Notes under the pieces: model-generated | Told to the model about the DNA's origin: nothing | What the model saw: the letters and a program-made list of their open reading frames with translations, nothing else | Databases searched by the model: none | Shown here: one piece after another, positions 44,682-57,523 of the stretch | Position numbering within the stretch: position 1 is the first letter of the stretch | Layout: every line of letters begins with the position of its first letter | Assembly (NCBI GenBank): GCA_028583605.1 | Contig: CM053329.1 | Coordinates: forward strand, 9,114,001 to 9,178,000 | Reading direction: 5' to 3' | DNA: 64,000 nt | Source of the DNA: Dastarcus helophoroides | Taxonomy: Eukaryota > Arthropoda > Insecta > Coleoptera > Bothrideridae | Program-made: the position numbers and the translations under genes

Positions 44682-44999
44682 TTTAGCTTAACCTTAGGTA
44701 TCTTCCCTGTGTTTTTGAAAATATATGCCTTGATGATAGTAAATAAAGTAACAATAGTTTTAAATTTAAGACTTTTTTTATGTATTGAGTGTATTATAGA
44801 GAGGGTTTAGCCTGTGGATTAATCGATTATAACGTTAAATTAATTTATTTATGTTCACTTTTTAAAATTATTTAGTTACGTATCACTTTTGAAATATTGT
44901 ATTGTACCATATCTGACGTATGATTACTTTTTACATTTTTTTACTGATAGCTTTAAATTAGTTACTTATATATTACTAGAATCTACTAATTATTATTGA

Positions 45000-45165
45000 T
45001 ATGCAACTCTTGTCCCCCGAAACAAAGAAAAATTTAAAAATACAACAAAAGTTGCTCTAACGCCTTTCAATAGCCAAGCTATTATTTTTTTTAATCTTTC
45101 TTGGTTCTTGGGGACAAGATTTGTATATCAACTTTTGAAGGTAACCAAGGACAAGTCCATTTCAC
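45000..45165. repeat. Family B fold-back repeat, copy 3
   Basis: Two inverted partial arms meet at a T run (45086-45094). The left arm, with cttgtcccccgaaacaaag and gctctaacgcctttc, is the complement of 28487-28570. The right arm has tctttcttggttcttgggg and ggtaaccaaggacaagtcc. Confidence 0.65.
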
Positions 45166-45219
45166 CAAAAATAATAATAATTATTATTATTAAATAGAAT
45201 TTTTGGCTATCATTGGTTG

Positions 45220-45385
45220 TCATTATTAATTTTATTTATTATTTCTGCGACCCAGTTTGGAAATATTTAAATTTTTAGTAAAAATTTAAGTATTTTCAAA
45301 TTTGTTCGCAAAAATTTTAAATAAAATTGATAATGATAATTTTTCCGACCAATAAGTATCTAAAATGAAGAATGTCATTGGTTGA
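45220..45385 (+). repeat. Relative of the 43.4-kb palindromic repeat
   Basis: Shared phrases include gacccagtttggaaatattt and ttccgaccaataag followed by atgaa-aatg. It appears to be a partial copy without the long inverted arms. Confidence 0.5.
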
Positions 45386-46696
45386 CTTAAAAAGTTTTTA
45401 TTTAATCATTAGACAAAGTTTATTTATGATTTTAGAATCTTTTTAAAATGATACTTGGAATTATTATTTTCGTCTCTTATCATGTTATTTACGCTTCCTT
45501 TTTATCGTCATTAGAATCTTTTCTATTCTTTGAGTAGCACTACTAACATTTAGTTTATTAAGTCTTCCAAAGTAAATTCATGAAGTGTAAGGGGTTGTTC
45601 AGGTGTAGCATCGAAGTGAGGTCAGAGAGAAATTTTTAAATGCTATACTCTACTGCCTTTGGTAGTTTGTAACCCAAAAGATGGCAACAGCAAACTACCT
45701 AGAGCCCACTTTCATCGTATTTTGCAACCGTAGTCTGCTACTTCCATTTATTCACCAGATGACTGCGAAATTTAGAAGCGTTTAGTTAGTTGCAACACTG
45801 CGTAATCCACTATCGCGTTACCTCTTCCTTTTACAGCTGCACAAGTTGGTGAGGCGGGTTACCACTGGGGCCACGAAACCCAGCATGTAATATATAGGAA
45901 TCTCCTACACCCCCTTTCTCTCAATAGCTGGAGATGGTACAGTATTTTCAACAGTTAATACCTTTACTAGAAGCTGTTAGGAGTGATTGTCGGACCAGCT
46001 GAATATAATAAATAACTCATACGCAGATATGCGTTCCAGATTTCTCTAGAGGCAAATCGCCCGTAATCCCCGATTCGCCGCCCTTTCAAATCAATCTAAA
46101 AAGGTAAATCAGCTCATAAGAGATAGCTGCGAATATTCTTTTTTTCTTTAAATATCGACCTTATTCTTAAATTTTAAGAGCTTTTTTTCTTTATTTTAAA
46201 ATGTCTTTTAATTTCGACATTTCGATCGTTTTCCTTAAACTGAGTTTACACTTTCAAATCCTATTTTATTATTTCTCAAGTTTCGACTTGAAAACACAAA
46301 TTTTGACTTTCTACTCATGTTAAAGTTGTTTTCAAAATTCATATTTTTTTTAGAAATTTTGATTTTGTTCGAAAATGTTTTATATATTCCAACTTTATCT
46401 CACAATTTCGACTTTCTTTATAAATTTTTATGTTCTTCTGTTTGTAAAATTTTGATTTAACAGTTTCAGTATTCCTTTTGTTTTATCGGTTTAAACCCGA
46501 AAGTTCCATTTTTTAGGAGATTTTGATTTATTTTATGAAAAGCCTTACTTTATCTCCAAATATATCAACGTTGCAGTTTATTTTCCTTTTTTTAAACTAA
46601 ATAACCTACTTAAACTAAAAATTTGGATTTTTGGGACCTTATTTTCTTTGACATTTTCAAGTACTTTGAAAATTTCAAATTAAACGATTTGTTTTA
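45386..46696. other. Intergenic sequence, partly GC-balanced
   Basis: Positions 45590-46090 are less AT-rich and hold a possible splice acceptor (cttccttttacag near 45835), but I could not find a convincing exon. From 46140 the sequence is T-rich low complexity. Confidence 0.4.
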
Positions 46697-46700
46697 ATAT

Positions 46701-47019
46701 TGTTTCGTGCTATCGGTTCAAATTGATTAACACGTGAATTGAATAATACCTACTTTATTTCTAAACTAAACTCGGAACACTACAACTGAATAATGAACTC
46801 ACTTATTGACTTTGAACTACTGACTCGCTAATTAATTACACTAACTCTAACTAACTGACTCGAGACAAAGGCAACAGCCTTATATAGTTTTGGCTCCCGG
46901 CTTCTAGAAATTTTCGCCGAAATTTCTGGAACACTTATCGTTATCGCGGCCTCTTTCTTATCAGATCTTTCTAGAAAATTTTCTTACGTACTAAATTCTA
47001 TAATTTACATTTCGTTACA
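46701..47019 (-). mobile_element. Solo LTR, copy D
   Basis: A 319-bp copy of the LTR family with minus-strand ends TGTAACGAAATG and ...GCACGAAACA. It is flanked by ATAT on both sides (46697-46700 and 47020-47023). The same promoter region, tctagaa motifs and gcggcc core are present. Confidence 0.75.
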
Positions 47020-47023
47020 ATAT

Positions 47024-47704
47024 TGATTTTCTCTAAGTTTGAACTGGAAACTGTTATATTTTGCACTACCAATTTCGACCTTAGACTCTTAATTTAAAAA
47101 AAATGACATTATAAACCTAAAATTTTAACTTATTTTCGAAATTTTATATTCAACTCTAAAACCTTTCTATAAATCTTGTTTTTTTTTTCAAAATACTATA
47201 TTTACTTTCAAAACAGCTACTCTTTTTGAAAGTTTTCTTTTGTTTAGAAATGTCAATATTAAATCTAAAATTTCTAAAAAAACGAACATTTCAATTTGAA
47301 CAATTTTGATAACTACTGATTTTCACTCCAAAGTTTGATTTTTTCCCCTTTTGCTTGTTACTTTTAATTCCAAAAGCTTCGGGTTTAAATTTTGTTTCAT
47401 AAACTTTTGTTCTTCTCTTTTTATTTTTATTTCGCCAAATTTTGAATTTTTGCTCAATTCTTTCAGGTTTAATAATTTTATTCATAAGATTTAAACTCGT
47501 TAAACATAGAATTTCGTCAAAATGATAAAGTTAACTTGTGTTGACAATTTTTTTAGTTTTAATATCCTTATTTCGTCTATGATCTCGAAATTTCCATGGT
47601 ATTTTCAAAATTTTCGAAATAGAGTTAAAATTTTTCTTTCTTAGTCAATATAACATACCCGTGATGTTTACTGAATGACCAACGGGATCTCTCACAAGAA
47701 ATAA
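47024..47704. other. AT-rich intergenic sequence
   Basis: T-rich low complexity. The Lys-rich minus frame at 47291-47485 is its shadow. No gene is seen. Confidence 0.55.
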
Positions 47705-48242
47705 CGTGTCCTATTGAAAAGGCAAGGGTTGTATTCATTAAAATGGCAGCACTTTTTAAATGTCGCTCATTAACTTTCACAACCGTGATACGATTCCTCC
47801 GCTGTTATGTGTTCTCGGTCTTACTTTATGATGCAGAAGCCTGGACTCTAACTGAAGCCACCACGAAAAAATTAGAGACGTTCGAAATGTGGCTTTATCG
47901 CAGAATCTTACGAATCCCTTGGATGGATCACTTGAACAACGAAGAAGTTCTTCGCAGAATGCATAAATACACAGAAATAATAATTACCATAAAAACACAC
48001 AGGTTAGAATACCTGGGCCACATAATGAGGAATAAAAAAGATATGGTTTACCACAACAAATACTACAGAGAAAAAACCAGGCAAATGAGGGCCATACCGC
48101 AGAAAAATTTCTTGGTTAAAGAACTTGAGAACATGGTTTTTGTTAACAACTAGCCAGCTCTTTAGAACGGCCATCAATAAAATTACAATAGCCAAAATGA
48201 TCGCCAACATCCGCAAACGATAGGCACCAAAAGAAGAAGAAG
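47705..48242 (+). mobile_element. 3' fragment of a LINE ending in (gaa)n
   Basis: The 136-codon frame at 47743-48153 carries the post-RT region of an arthropod non-LTR element: FLRCYVFSVLLYDAEAWTLT, then KKLETFEMWLYRRILRIPW, then HRLEYLGHIMRN. Upstream codons from about 47709 (IEKARVVFIKM) belong to it. The coding part ends in a degenerate tail (TAINKITIAKMIANIR-like), and the element stops in an agaagaagaag run at 48228-48242. It is heavily 5'-truncated, and its tail style resembles the 28.9-31.4 kb element. Confidence 0.85.
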
Positions 48243-49950
48243 TCAATATTTCGAGAAAAAACCTGGTATTCTAAAAAAATATATAGAAATTATATATCGC
48301 AATATATTTCAGTTTCAAATTTACATTTGAAATACATCGTATTTCGATCTTCCGAGATTTCTGTCAAAATTTCCACATTTAGGTCGAAAATTTGGCAAAA
48401 TTAAGAAACTTCACGTTATAAAATTTGAATTTATCCATATTAACCTATACCAAAGTCGTAGTTTTAATATTACTTCATTAATCAGAAAAAACAAAATTAA
48501 TGAAAATCTCAATTTTCCACAATTAAGAAAAAATATTCTTTTTACAAAATTCCAACCTAACTTCCTTCAAAACGTTTATCTTAAAATTTACTGGAGCAAA
48601 CTGTCCCCATCGCCTCTTACTAGGCATGCTACTCTTGTAAAGCCTCAATAGACTCCTTCTTCAACACTTAATTGACAAGAAAATCTACCTAGAAGCTCAA
48701 ATACTTAAAAAATCTTCTTGAATACTAAAAAACTTCCCTAGAAAACCAAAAATCTCTAAAATCCTAAGCCTTCAGGTGATTCATATGGATTTCTTAACCG
48801 TTAAAGAACCTTACCTCTAATTTTTCAAAAAAAAAAAAACATATAAAAGCTTGAACGCTCGAAAGAACTTAGCAAAAGGCAAAATCCAAACCAAAATTTC
48901 TTAGAAAATCATCTGGAGCTCCAAAATATCAAAACACATTATCTGGCATTTTTAAATTTCGAGGAAACTTATTTAAAATACTAAATTATCAAGTGAGCTT
49001 ACCCAGAGCCTAAAAAACTTTAAATTGTCAAAAGAAAGAGAAACATTTAAAATGTAGAATTCTAAAGAAATTCATCAAGTCTTCCAAACTCCTAAGTGGT
49101 CTCATTTCAAGCATAAAATTGCAGAGTTTAGTCTAAAACAATACGAGAAAGATTCATTAGGAGCTTTAAACTCAGAAGAAAAATGGTTTAGAGGTGTATA
49201 ATTGCAACGAGATTTATCTAGAGTTCTGAAACTTTCAAAGAAAGTAATTAAGATCTCTAATGTTCGAAGAAGATGTATCTAGATCCTTAACATATATAAG
49301 AGACAGTTTTAAAAATATTCATTCAGGAGAAGAATCTGCAAGGAAGCTTTTATAATTTTAACTTCTGAAAAAAATTCATTTGGAATTCAAAATTCTCAAA
49401 AAGGGAAGTTCGGAACCCCTCGAAGCTCACTGTCTCTTGAGAATTATCAAATAAAAAGAACTTTTTTCTATAATACAAAAATAACCAGGTGAAAAAAGGC
49501 GCTTCATAGATTTCGGGCACTGGCCATGCTACGAATCAGTGTGGCCTTCAATTGTGGCCTCCTACTTGCTAAGCCCTGGAGTCAATAGCGCTATGATTTT
49601 TAACAAACGGCTGTATACTTTGCCAAACTTTTTCAGGTAATGGTTAAGAAACTATAACTGAACATTGTAGAGCTTCAATTTCGTGATTACTATGCTACAA
49701 TCTAGTGATTAAAAAAATAACGGCGACTTATTAAATTCACTTGGAAGCGTTATTATATTTGTTTCAAAAATAAGATATTAACAAAGCTCTAACGAGCTCA
49801 TTAAAACCAGTGAAGGAACATAACCACCTTCAGCAAGCAAGACTGCTGATGGATAAACCCTTGCAGTTAAGGGCTGAAGTACTTATTGCAATGAATAAAA
49901 GCTGACAAAGCAAAGCACTAGCTCACTGATCACTGAAACTTTAAAGGACT
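48243..49950. other. AT-rich intergenic sequence with degenerate short repeats
   Basis: From about 48600 to 49480 a loose phrase of the kind tcatctagagctcaaaattct-aaagaa recurs every 30-60 bp with much divergence. No gene is seen. Confidence 0.4.
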
Positions 49951-50118
49951 TTTAAACTCATTCGATCAGAAAGCGACCGATGTCGACTGTGTGGGACTGA
50001 AAAGGAATCAAGTTTACACATTGTGTGTGCTTGTTCAAACCTTGAAAGATACAGATATAATCCAAATGGCAAAGAAACATTAACACCAGAAGATCTGAAA
50101 GGAATGAGTGTAAATTAG
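49951..50118 (+). pseudogene. LINE C-terminal zinc-knuckle fragment
   Basis: An open frame of 55 codons ending in TAG holds SDRCRLCGTEKESSLHIVCA followed by CSNLERYRYNP. The C-x2-C...H-x3-C knuckle directly before a leucine-rich tail is the usual C-terminus of several RT/RNase-H LINE groups. No RT is attached, so this is an isolated remnant. Confidence 0.65.
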
Positions 50119-50714
50119 ATGTTGCTCCTGAGTAAAAGGATAGGATGATAATGCTGACTGAGACTCGAACAAATTTGAAATGTTACAAAGGATTTTAAAT
50201 CTAAGTGACAGGGTCTATAACGGCTTCCACAAAATGTAAAAAAATAATTTAACCCCTTGAAAATCAAAGGGCAGCATAGATACTAAGCAAAAACGGTATG
50301 AGAGAAGAAATGTTTTTAACCGCTGTTTCAAAATTAAGAAATTTGCAGTAACATTTGGAAAGTCTATGATGTTCTTTGAAGCAAACTTTTTCAAGTGTTA
50401 ATTTCATCCTTACCACAACTCATTCTTCATTCATTCGTTCTTTCTTCCCCGGCCCAGTGACAGGCAGCCGTACAAAATGTGCATCGCCAGCCATCTCTTC
50501 CCAGATATTGCAAAATCTGCAGAGGCATACCATTACCGATTTTGCCCAGTTTCTCGAAATGATACATATATCAAGAAACAATAACCAGTAAGACCACTGA
50601 TATGTCTCAAATCATTTTTGGGTAGAGCCATGAACTGCTCTCATCTTCTCTGGCTAATGGTTAAATAAAAATCTTTTCAATTCTCTTTTACGTAAAGTAG
50701 CTTTCCATGGTTAT
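50119..50714. other. Unassigned sequence between LINE fragments
   Basis: The 71-codon frame at 50376-50591 has a moderately GC-balanced second half (50440-50590) ending ITDFAQFLEMIHISRN. It could be the end of a LINE ORF but has no diagnostic motif. Confidence 0.3.
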
Positions 50715-52070
50715 TTAAAAAAAAATGCTAATAAAAGAACAAGCCAGTTTCCGACCAGGAAAACCATGTACAGGACAAGGGTTGAACCTGACCCAATTTA
50801 CCGAAAACGGCTACCAAAAAGGCCTAATAACTGGAAAGGTGCTTATAGACCTCTCAGCAGCATATGATATCCTAAACATCCAAAAGCTCATAACGAAAAC
50901 ATATAACGTGGCAAAATGTTACAACCTTGCTGAAGTCTTTAAATCACTTCTGTTTAATAGGAGATTTAGAGTCGAGTTTCAAGAAAAAAAAGTAGATAGC
51001 GTAACCAGAAAAATGGTCTGCCCCAGAAAGTGTGCTTTCTCCACTTCTGCTTAATATATATACAAACGAACAACCAGTTAACACCAAAAGCAGATCCTTC
51101 ATCTTTGCTGAGGACCGGGCAATAGCCCACCAAGCAAACTGTTTTAGCCAAATAGAAGAGCAACTTACCTAAGATCTGGAAGATCTTTCAGTATACTATC
51201 GAAATAACTACAACTACAACTAAAGCCAAACCCGACAAAACACAGACATGCCTTTTTTACTCAAAAAACAAAGAAGCACTTAGAGAGCTCAAAATAATAT
51301 GGAATAATGTGAATATTAGTCACTGCTCGCACCCAACGTGAACAGAACATTGAGCTACAAAACACATCGAAAAAGCAAAGGCAAAAACTGAGGCCAGGTA
51401 CAACATACTAAGACACCTAACAACCTCTAAATGGGGAGCCAATTCTAAGGTACTAAGAACCTCAGCGCTTGCACTCTGCTATACGATAGCTGAGTACGCG
51501 AGCTCAGTGTGGGAGCTCTCGACACACGCCAAGAAAATGGACACAAATCTTAATGAGACCTGCCACATAATTACTGGATGTCTAAAACCCAAAACCCACA
51601 GAAATACGCCACCTACACTAGCAGGAATTGCACCACCAGAAATCCGACGCTCGGTGCTAAACAGAAGCGAAAGAAATAAAGAACTAAGAGATGAAAAACA
51701 CCCAATGTGTGAACAGATAGCCCCTAATGAAAGACTGTGGTCAAGGAATGCTTCTTAAACACCGTAGAAACATCTGAAGACCCCCACAAACTGCAAGGGC
51801 ATTAGCATGTGGGGTGCGGTACCCCAATGCCATAAATATTTCTTAAAACCTCCCTAAATGTGGATAACTTTAAACCGATTCCGCACGGGCGTGGGCAGAG
51901 CAAAAAGCAATATAAACGACGATACATGCTCTTGTGGAGAAACACAAACCATGCAACATCTCCTGTGGTGCCCATCAGTGGGTAATACAAGAACGTGCAC
52001 CATGGAGGACCTTATCCACTACACAGAAAAAGCGGCTGTCCTAGAAGACTACTTGAGGAACGAGTTATGA
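50715..52070 (+). mobile_element. CR1/Jockey-group-like LINE, 5'-truncated and broken
   Basis: At 50725-51054 is the RT (EQASFRPGKPCTGQGLNLTQ, then VLIDLSAAYDILNIQKL). The catalytic box at 51104-51115 reads Phe-Ala-Glu-Asp in place of FADD or YADD. At 51480-51758 is the post-RT region (AEYASSVWELSTHAKKMD, then CHIITGCLKPKTHRNTPP, then LAGIAPPEIRR). At 51858-52070 is the C-terminus with CSCGETQTMQHLLWCPS. Several stops and frame changes lie between the parts. The 3' end is near 52075, with no clear tail repeat. Confidence 0.85.
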
Positions 52071-52214
52071 ATACTAAATTAAACCAAAGAATCTAAATTT
52101 TATGTTAATGTGCTATCCCACATACAGATGACAAATATCAATTAATATGTATAGGCACCTTAGTCATCATTTTCTTATTTAAATTTTTAGTAATAGTTTG
52201 CATGCGAAATAAAA

Positions 52215-52400
52215 AATGGTTATTTTTTTTCTCATAACGAAAGCTTCCACGGCCAGAGTCAGTACAGGATATACTACTTCCGGGATTGGACCGTGTCAAA
52301 GAACTACTAAAAGTGTTCGACATTTCGCCCACCATCGTCGGGGGATTCTTCAGGAACAAAAAATTCACAGATTTCGCAATCCTTGCAACCAACGGAGACA
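52215..52400 (-). mobile_element. Penelope-like element 3' tail, copy 2
   Basis: On the minus strand this repeats the block at 22361-22440 with few changes (acttccgggattggaccgtg, agaactactaaaagtgttcg and cgcccaccatcgt on the plus strand). The hammerhead-like boxes are CTGAAGA (52347-52353) and GAAA (52323-52326), with a three-pair CCC/GGG stem between them. No RT or endonuclease is attached. Confidence 0.65.
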
Positions 52401-53149
52401 TTGGAAATGATAACACCAAATAGAAACATAATTAACACTTTATTTAACATACAAGGTTATACAGGGTATTTACAAATTTCAAAGACAACGTTGGAAGTTG
52501 ATTCGGAATGATAAATAAATACGAATTACGAAAAAAAAAATTAATAAAAAATGTTTACTTTTCGAATTGCAGACTTTCAAAGTTGTTATAAAAAATAATT
52601 TAATTAATCATTTCATAACCTCTTTAACGATCGTGTTGAAATATGAAACCTTTATTTATTTAGATTATTAAGGCTAGAATCTTAGTGACGAAGACCCTTG
52701 TTTTATCCGACATCCCTTGTAATTCACCACGACAATTATCTATGTATCTTCGAAGTAGTAAATAATAATAATTATATAAAATATGTATTGATTTACAACA
52801 ATACGTATTACGTTAATTCTGTAATAAACCTTGTGTTATTTATTATTATTATTTTGTTGTTGCTTAATTCGTGAAGTTTAATATTGTATAATCTTAAGTA
52901 TAGATTTTATCTCATCATTTTTATATGTAATTATTCAAATTACAAGATGCTCTTTTTTAAAAAGTTTCGGACTATAAGGGAGAAGTACTCTATAGTTCGC
53001 CAAAATTGATTTTCCGATAACACCTTCCAAACATTTTTAGACGGGTCTACTGCATTCCGAATATTGGGCTAGAAATCTGAACTGCCGATGTCGATCACTA
53101 TTCGGGTATTTAAATTGATTGTTGTTAAATATTCGAAGGAACAGTACAC
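52401..53149. other. AT-rich intergenic sequence
   Basis: No gene, RNA or element is recognised in this stretch. Confidence 0.5.
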
Positions 53150-53151
53150 TA

Positions 53152-53536
53152 TGAGGCGCCGTTCACAACATAATTATTTTTCATGAATATTTAATAAATC
53201 AAACAATATATGTAAAATTTTAAATTATATATTGTTTCGTTCTTGAAATATACTTCATTTCTGTAAAAATGAATATTTATATTCTCCTGATAGAAATTTT
53301 ACATAAATCTATTTAAATATTTTATATGAAAGTTTTATGTGGTTTTAAAAATATTTATATAAACTGCGATACATGAAACGACCGTGAGAGGCGATAGTAG
53401 CCGCACGAATCGGCCATGGAGTATGGTATTATTTATATATCAATTTTATTTTTCGTTGTCGCCACCTGAATCTTGATTATATTTACATATTTATCAATAG
53501 CACTAAAATCTGACATAAAAAGTGACAGCATGCTGC

Positions 53537-53591
<55 letters not shown>

Positions 53592-53902
53592 ATAATAATA
53601 AATGAATAAATAATAAAATAAAAAAAGTTTCAAACCTTAATTTAAGTTCCAGCGCTTCTAGCGCCCGCTACGGTGGTTTGATATATCACACTTTATATAA
53701 ATATTTTTGAAATCACATAAAATCTTTATAAGAGATATTTAAGAATATTTATATAAAATTTTTAACAGAAGATTAAAATATCCATATTCATTAAAATTAA
53801 ATATACTGCAAGAAAGAAATAATATATAATTTCAAATTTAATATAAATTGTTTGATTTATTAAATATTCATAAAAAATTATTATGTCCTGAACGGCACCT
53901 CA
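53152..53902. mobile_element. 751-bp TA-flanked element with ~240-bp inverted arms
   Basis: It starts TGAGGCGCCGTTCA and ends with the near-complement TGAACGGCACCTCA, with TA on both sides (53150-53151 and 53903-53904). The inverted arms align over roughly 240 bp on each side. The centre holds an (aat)n microsatellite and a short GC-rich piece (tagcgcccgctacggtgg). It has no coding capacity, so it is a non-autonomous Tc1/mariner-class fold-back element. Confidence 0.75.
53537..53602 (+). repeat. (AAT)n microsatellite
   Basis: About 20 trinucleotide units with one interruption near the right end. The poly-isoleucine minus-strand frame here is an artefact of it. Confidence 0.95.
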
Positions 53903-53904
53903 TA

Positions 53905-56900
53905 CTACACACTTGTTTCAGTTAATAAATCTATTTAGATTATTTCGCATTGAAATCAGGATCATCGAAAAAAACATTAGAGGGCAGTTGAATGGCAAAT
54001 TTATCAATCTTAAAAATTGAGGTTGGTTCTGTGATTTTGTTTATCTTACTCCAGATCACACGTGAATTCGTTTAGATGTGATTTGATTCATATGGTACAT
54101 TACTTCAAACTCTTTTAAAGAAAATTACAATTTTTTAACTAATGCTGAAGTAATGATGTTAGCTCGACACCCTGGATTTAACAACGCTGGACATTGTTTA
54201 AAGTTACTGCACCTATTTCTAATTAAAACTAGAGCTGTACTGGTTGTACTGATTGCCATTTTCGCTTTGCATGATCGTTTAATTTTTCGGCTATTATGGG
54301 AATAAATAAAATTAATTCCCTTTTTTTGCCGAAAGCTCTAAAACCTTTAATACAGTTAATTAGTTGTCTTAGACCGGGTTGTGTGGTTTTTGTGAATTTA
54401 AAAATGTTTAGGACAGTTGGACCTGTTCTTTTATTTTAAAGCGATCTTGCATAATTAATTAATAATAATAATTAGCTGATACTGACAATGATTCAATAAC
54501 GTCACTTGAATCTCCCTCCACAGAATCGCAAAGATAATGAAATTTCTTAATATCAAAAATACGCTTGTCGTAATGAACTGAACACTTAGATGAATCTAAA
54601 AACGAAAATGGGAAGCGATAAGGGCTTTAATTTAGCAATATATATGGTATTTAATTATACTCGCGCCGTTTAATAATAATAATACATTTCAATTTATGTC
54701 AGTTACAGTTTTATCGGATGTTTAAATGTATCAAGTGTGCTCTACTTTTTTTTTAGAAGAGAACGTAGCGAACCCGGCACTCGATTACTTATTGATTATT
54801 TTGGTTGATCCCTCAAGGGTAATTTTGACGTCTTATTTATCCAGCGAGGTTAAAATTTTCTAATCTAAAGAAAATCCTCCAGAAATCTATTTTCTTTCAC
54901 GTTTTTACGATGATTTGAATTACTAAGATACACAAATTTATAAAACAATCTAGAGCAGTAACAATTTCCATTCTACATCCAAAAAATGAGAATTTTCCAT
55001 CAGAAAGTTTGTTATGATAGCAATTCAAATGTATTAAAACCTTGCAGTTGTCAATCACTGATAATTTCTTTGGGATTTACGTTCATAAAAAATTTTCATT
55101 GTCAACTTATTGACTTTTTCATTTGAACGAAACTCAAAATGTCGAAAATTTGTCAAAAATAGATTTGAAGTACTCTCTCCAAATTTTTACTCTTCTTTAC
55201 AAAATTATGCGTTTATGCTTTCAAAATAATTATAAACACAAATTTTGGACTTTTCCGAAATTTAATAAATTTTTTCCACAATTTCGACTTTTTTAAATTT
55301 TTACATCAAACTTGCAATTTTTGTGTTTTTTCTTAAAACTTCGGATTTCAAACGGATTCAAAATTTGAACATCAGTCTTGCGAGTCTAACCTAAGTTGTT
55401 GCATTAAAAAAATAAATATAGCCTATTTTCTTGAAATTATGACTTTTTTACAAAATTCCTCAACCTTTCAAAATGTCATTTATTTTAATTGAACTGTCAA
55501 TAAATATTTATGTTTTGTTTAAAATTTTTATGTTAAATAATAAATTCTAAATATTTCTAAAGATTTTGACTTATTTTCGAAATTTTGACCTCAGCCTAAA
55601 AAATTCTTTAAATTACAAATATATAAAATCGAAAACTCAAGATTTTTTATCGAAATTTTGAAACGTCAACTTTTTTTTCGAAATTTAAAACCCCCTTTTT
55701 TATTAAATCATGAGTGGTGGGTGGCCTCAAATTTTAAAATCCCAAAATTTAAACTTTACTTTCTACTCTTACAATAAAGGTTTCAACCAGTGTTAAAGCT
55801 TTAATTTTATATTTTTAAGGTTTTAAATTTAATCAAGACTCTTTTTTTTAAGAACACAAGTCATTTATTTAAAATCTTGACTTTAAATGAAATATTTTAA
55901 TTTTTTTCAAATGATTTTGATTTAGTTGCAAAGTTTTATCTTTAACCTCAAAATGTTGACCTATGTTTTGAAATTTTAGAACATTATGAATTTTTTGAAA
56001 TCCTGGAATATTTTCCTAAAATTGTCTATTTTTTTTACTATTTTTCTCGCAACTTTTCTGAATTCAAAATTTTGGCCTTATTTAGCTATTTTTTTTTATT
56101 TTCGACCTTAATATCGAAGTATTCGACTTGAGATTTCGAGTGAAAACTTGAATGTTCAAATATTTTTCTTTCGACTTTTTTCTATTTTTAAGGTTATTTC
56201 TGCAATGTTTATCTTTTCTAAATTTACAATTTCCATTAGCCAAGTTTCTTCTGAAAAATTATTTTTAAAATTGAAATATACTCGTATAACCAAATAGACT
56301 ACGAAATAATTTAAATCAAAATAATATTAAGGCATCTATGCTCATGGCTCTTGAAAGAAATATTTTAATACAAAGCGAAAACAATGAAATATTAAAATAT
56401 ATTTAATCTACAAGCAAAAATTTGTCAACTTTATTGTAAAAGTAATTTACATTTATTTGAGCCGTAAAAATTATAAGTGCAGATATTTTACCACATTCGT
56501 TTACTGAGTACTTCAAGACAGTACGTGAATTGGATTTAGGGTAAGAGTTTACAGCATAATAATGGAATTATAACCCCTCACTAAAGGGCCGCTGACTTGG
56601 GTAACCCGTGTAAACTTCAGAACTTTTATGTTTGCGCATCTTTACATGCTCACAATACCGCCTACTGTGTTCAGTTTTTGTTAGCGGTGTTTTCGTACTT
56701 AACTCACTAGATTCTCTATTTTCAATCTCTCGTAAACGTTTTTTACGCTCTCAATATGTCTTACACTTTTCGCTATTTTTCATACTCTTAATATCCATAG
56801 CTGATAGCCTTATCCAATGAAACGTCACTGGGTTAAACGAATATGGTGCACTACGGTGAACTGTAAACTTAACATTCTCTCATAGTTTTTATGTCGGCTT

Positions 56901-57009
56901 CTCGACGCCGAGAGCGCTCGACTGGCGATCCGAGTATGTCCGACCGACCGACACCTTGTTCTTCAAGCTTGAACGAAAACCCGAAACTTCACCCCATATC
57001 TCAACATAA
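53905..57009. other. Intergenic sequence, T-rich in the middle
   Basis: Positions 54900-56250 are T-rich low complexity of the same style as 4.9-7.8 kb. Positions 56500-57000 are more mixed, with a short cgaccgaccgacac run near 56940, but no convincing gene. The frame at 56632-56820 is unassigned. Confidence 0.5.
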
Positions 57010-57152
57010 ACATTTCCAATGTTAAAAAAGAAACAATAAATAAAAAGGGAAATATAAGTGAATATGCAAAAATGAAAGAATGAAGAGGCCAATTTCAAAA
57101 CATCAGAGCACGGTAACTCAGTATATCCACCATACCAGAGGCGAAACTCTTC

Positions 57153-57520
57153 TTAGAGGAAAGAAAGAAAGGGAAAATTTATATACCATTCGTCTGCGCG
57201 ATCACTTTCGAAGATTTCCGATGGTTGGTTTCCAGATGAAGGAAAGCATGTAACCGTCGTCTCTGTTGATGTTTTTGAGTAATTTTTGGATTTCAGTGGC
57301 CTTGCGTATCTTCCTATTATAGTTATTGAGAATATTGGATTTAATTGAAATATTATCAAAGAGAATCCCGTCTCATGTTGATGTTCCGCAATGGCTGACT
57401 ACGAAAATAAACCAGACCTAAGACATCTTTGGTGCTGAGATATTCGCGTCTTAAATGATCGCCCCGTTTCTCCGATGTACACTGAACCATAAGAACACAC
57501 CATTAGAACAAAAGGATGAA
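57153..57520 (-). pseudogene. GIY-YIG endonuclease region of the Penelope-like element
   Basis: After the RT thumb, codons for CSNGV and GSVYIGETG (near 57480) mark the YIG half of the GIY-YIG motif. HQRCLRSG-, AEHQHETG- and KIRKATEIQKLLKNINRDDG-like blocks follow, ending EWYINFPFLSFL and a stop at 57153. At least two frame changes and one stop break it. In intact elements this domain cuts target DNA. Confidence 0.7.
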
Positions 57521-57523
57521 ATT

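Noticed and set aside
48004..48246. 80-codon minus frame
   Set aside because: Shadow of the LINE 3' fragment on the plus strand.
53433..53633. Poly-isoleucine frame
   Set aside because: Translation of the (AAT)n microsatellite.
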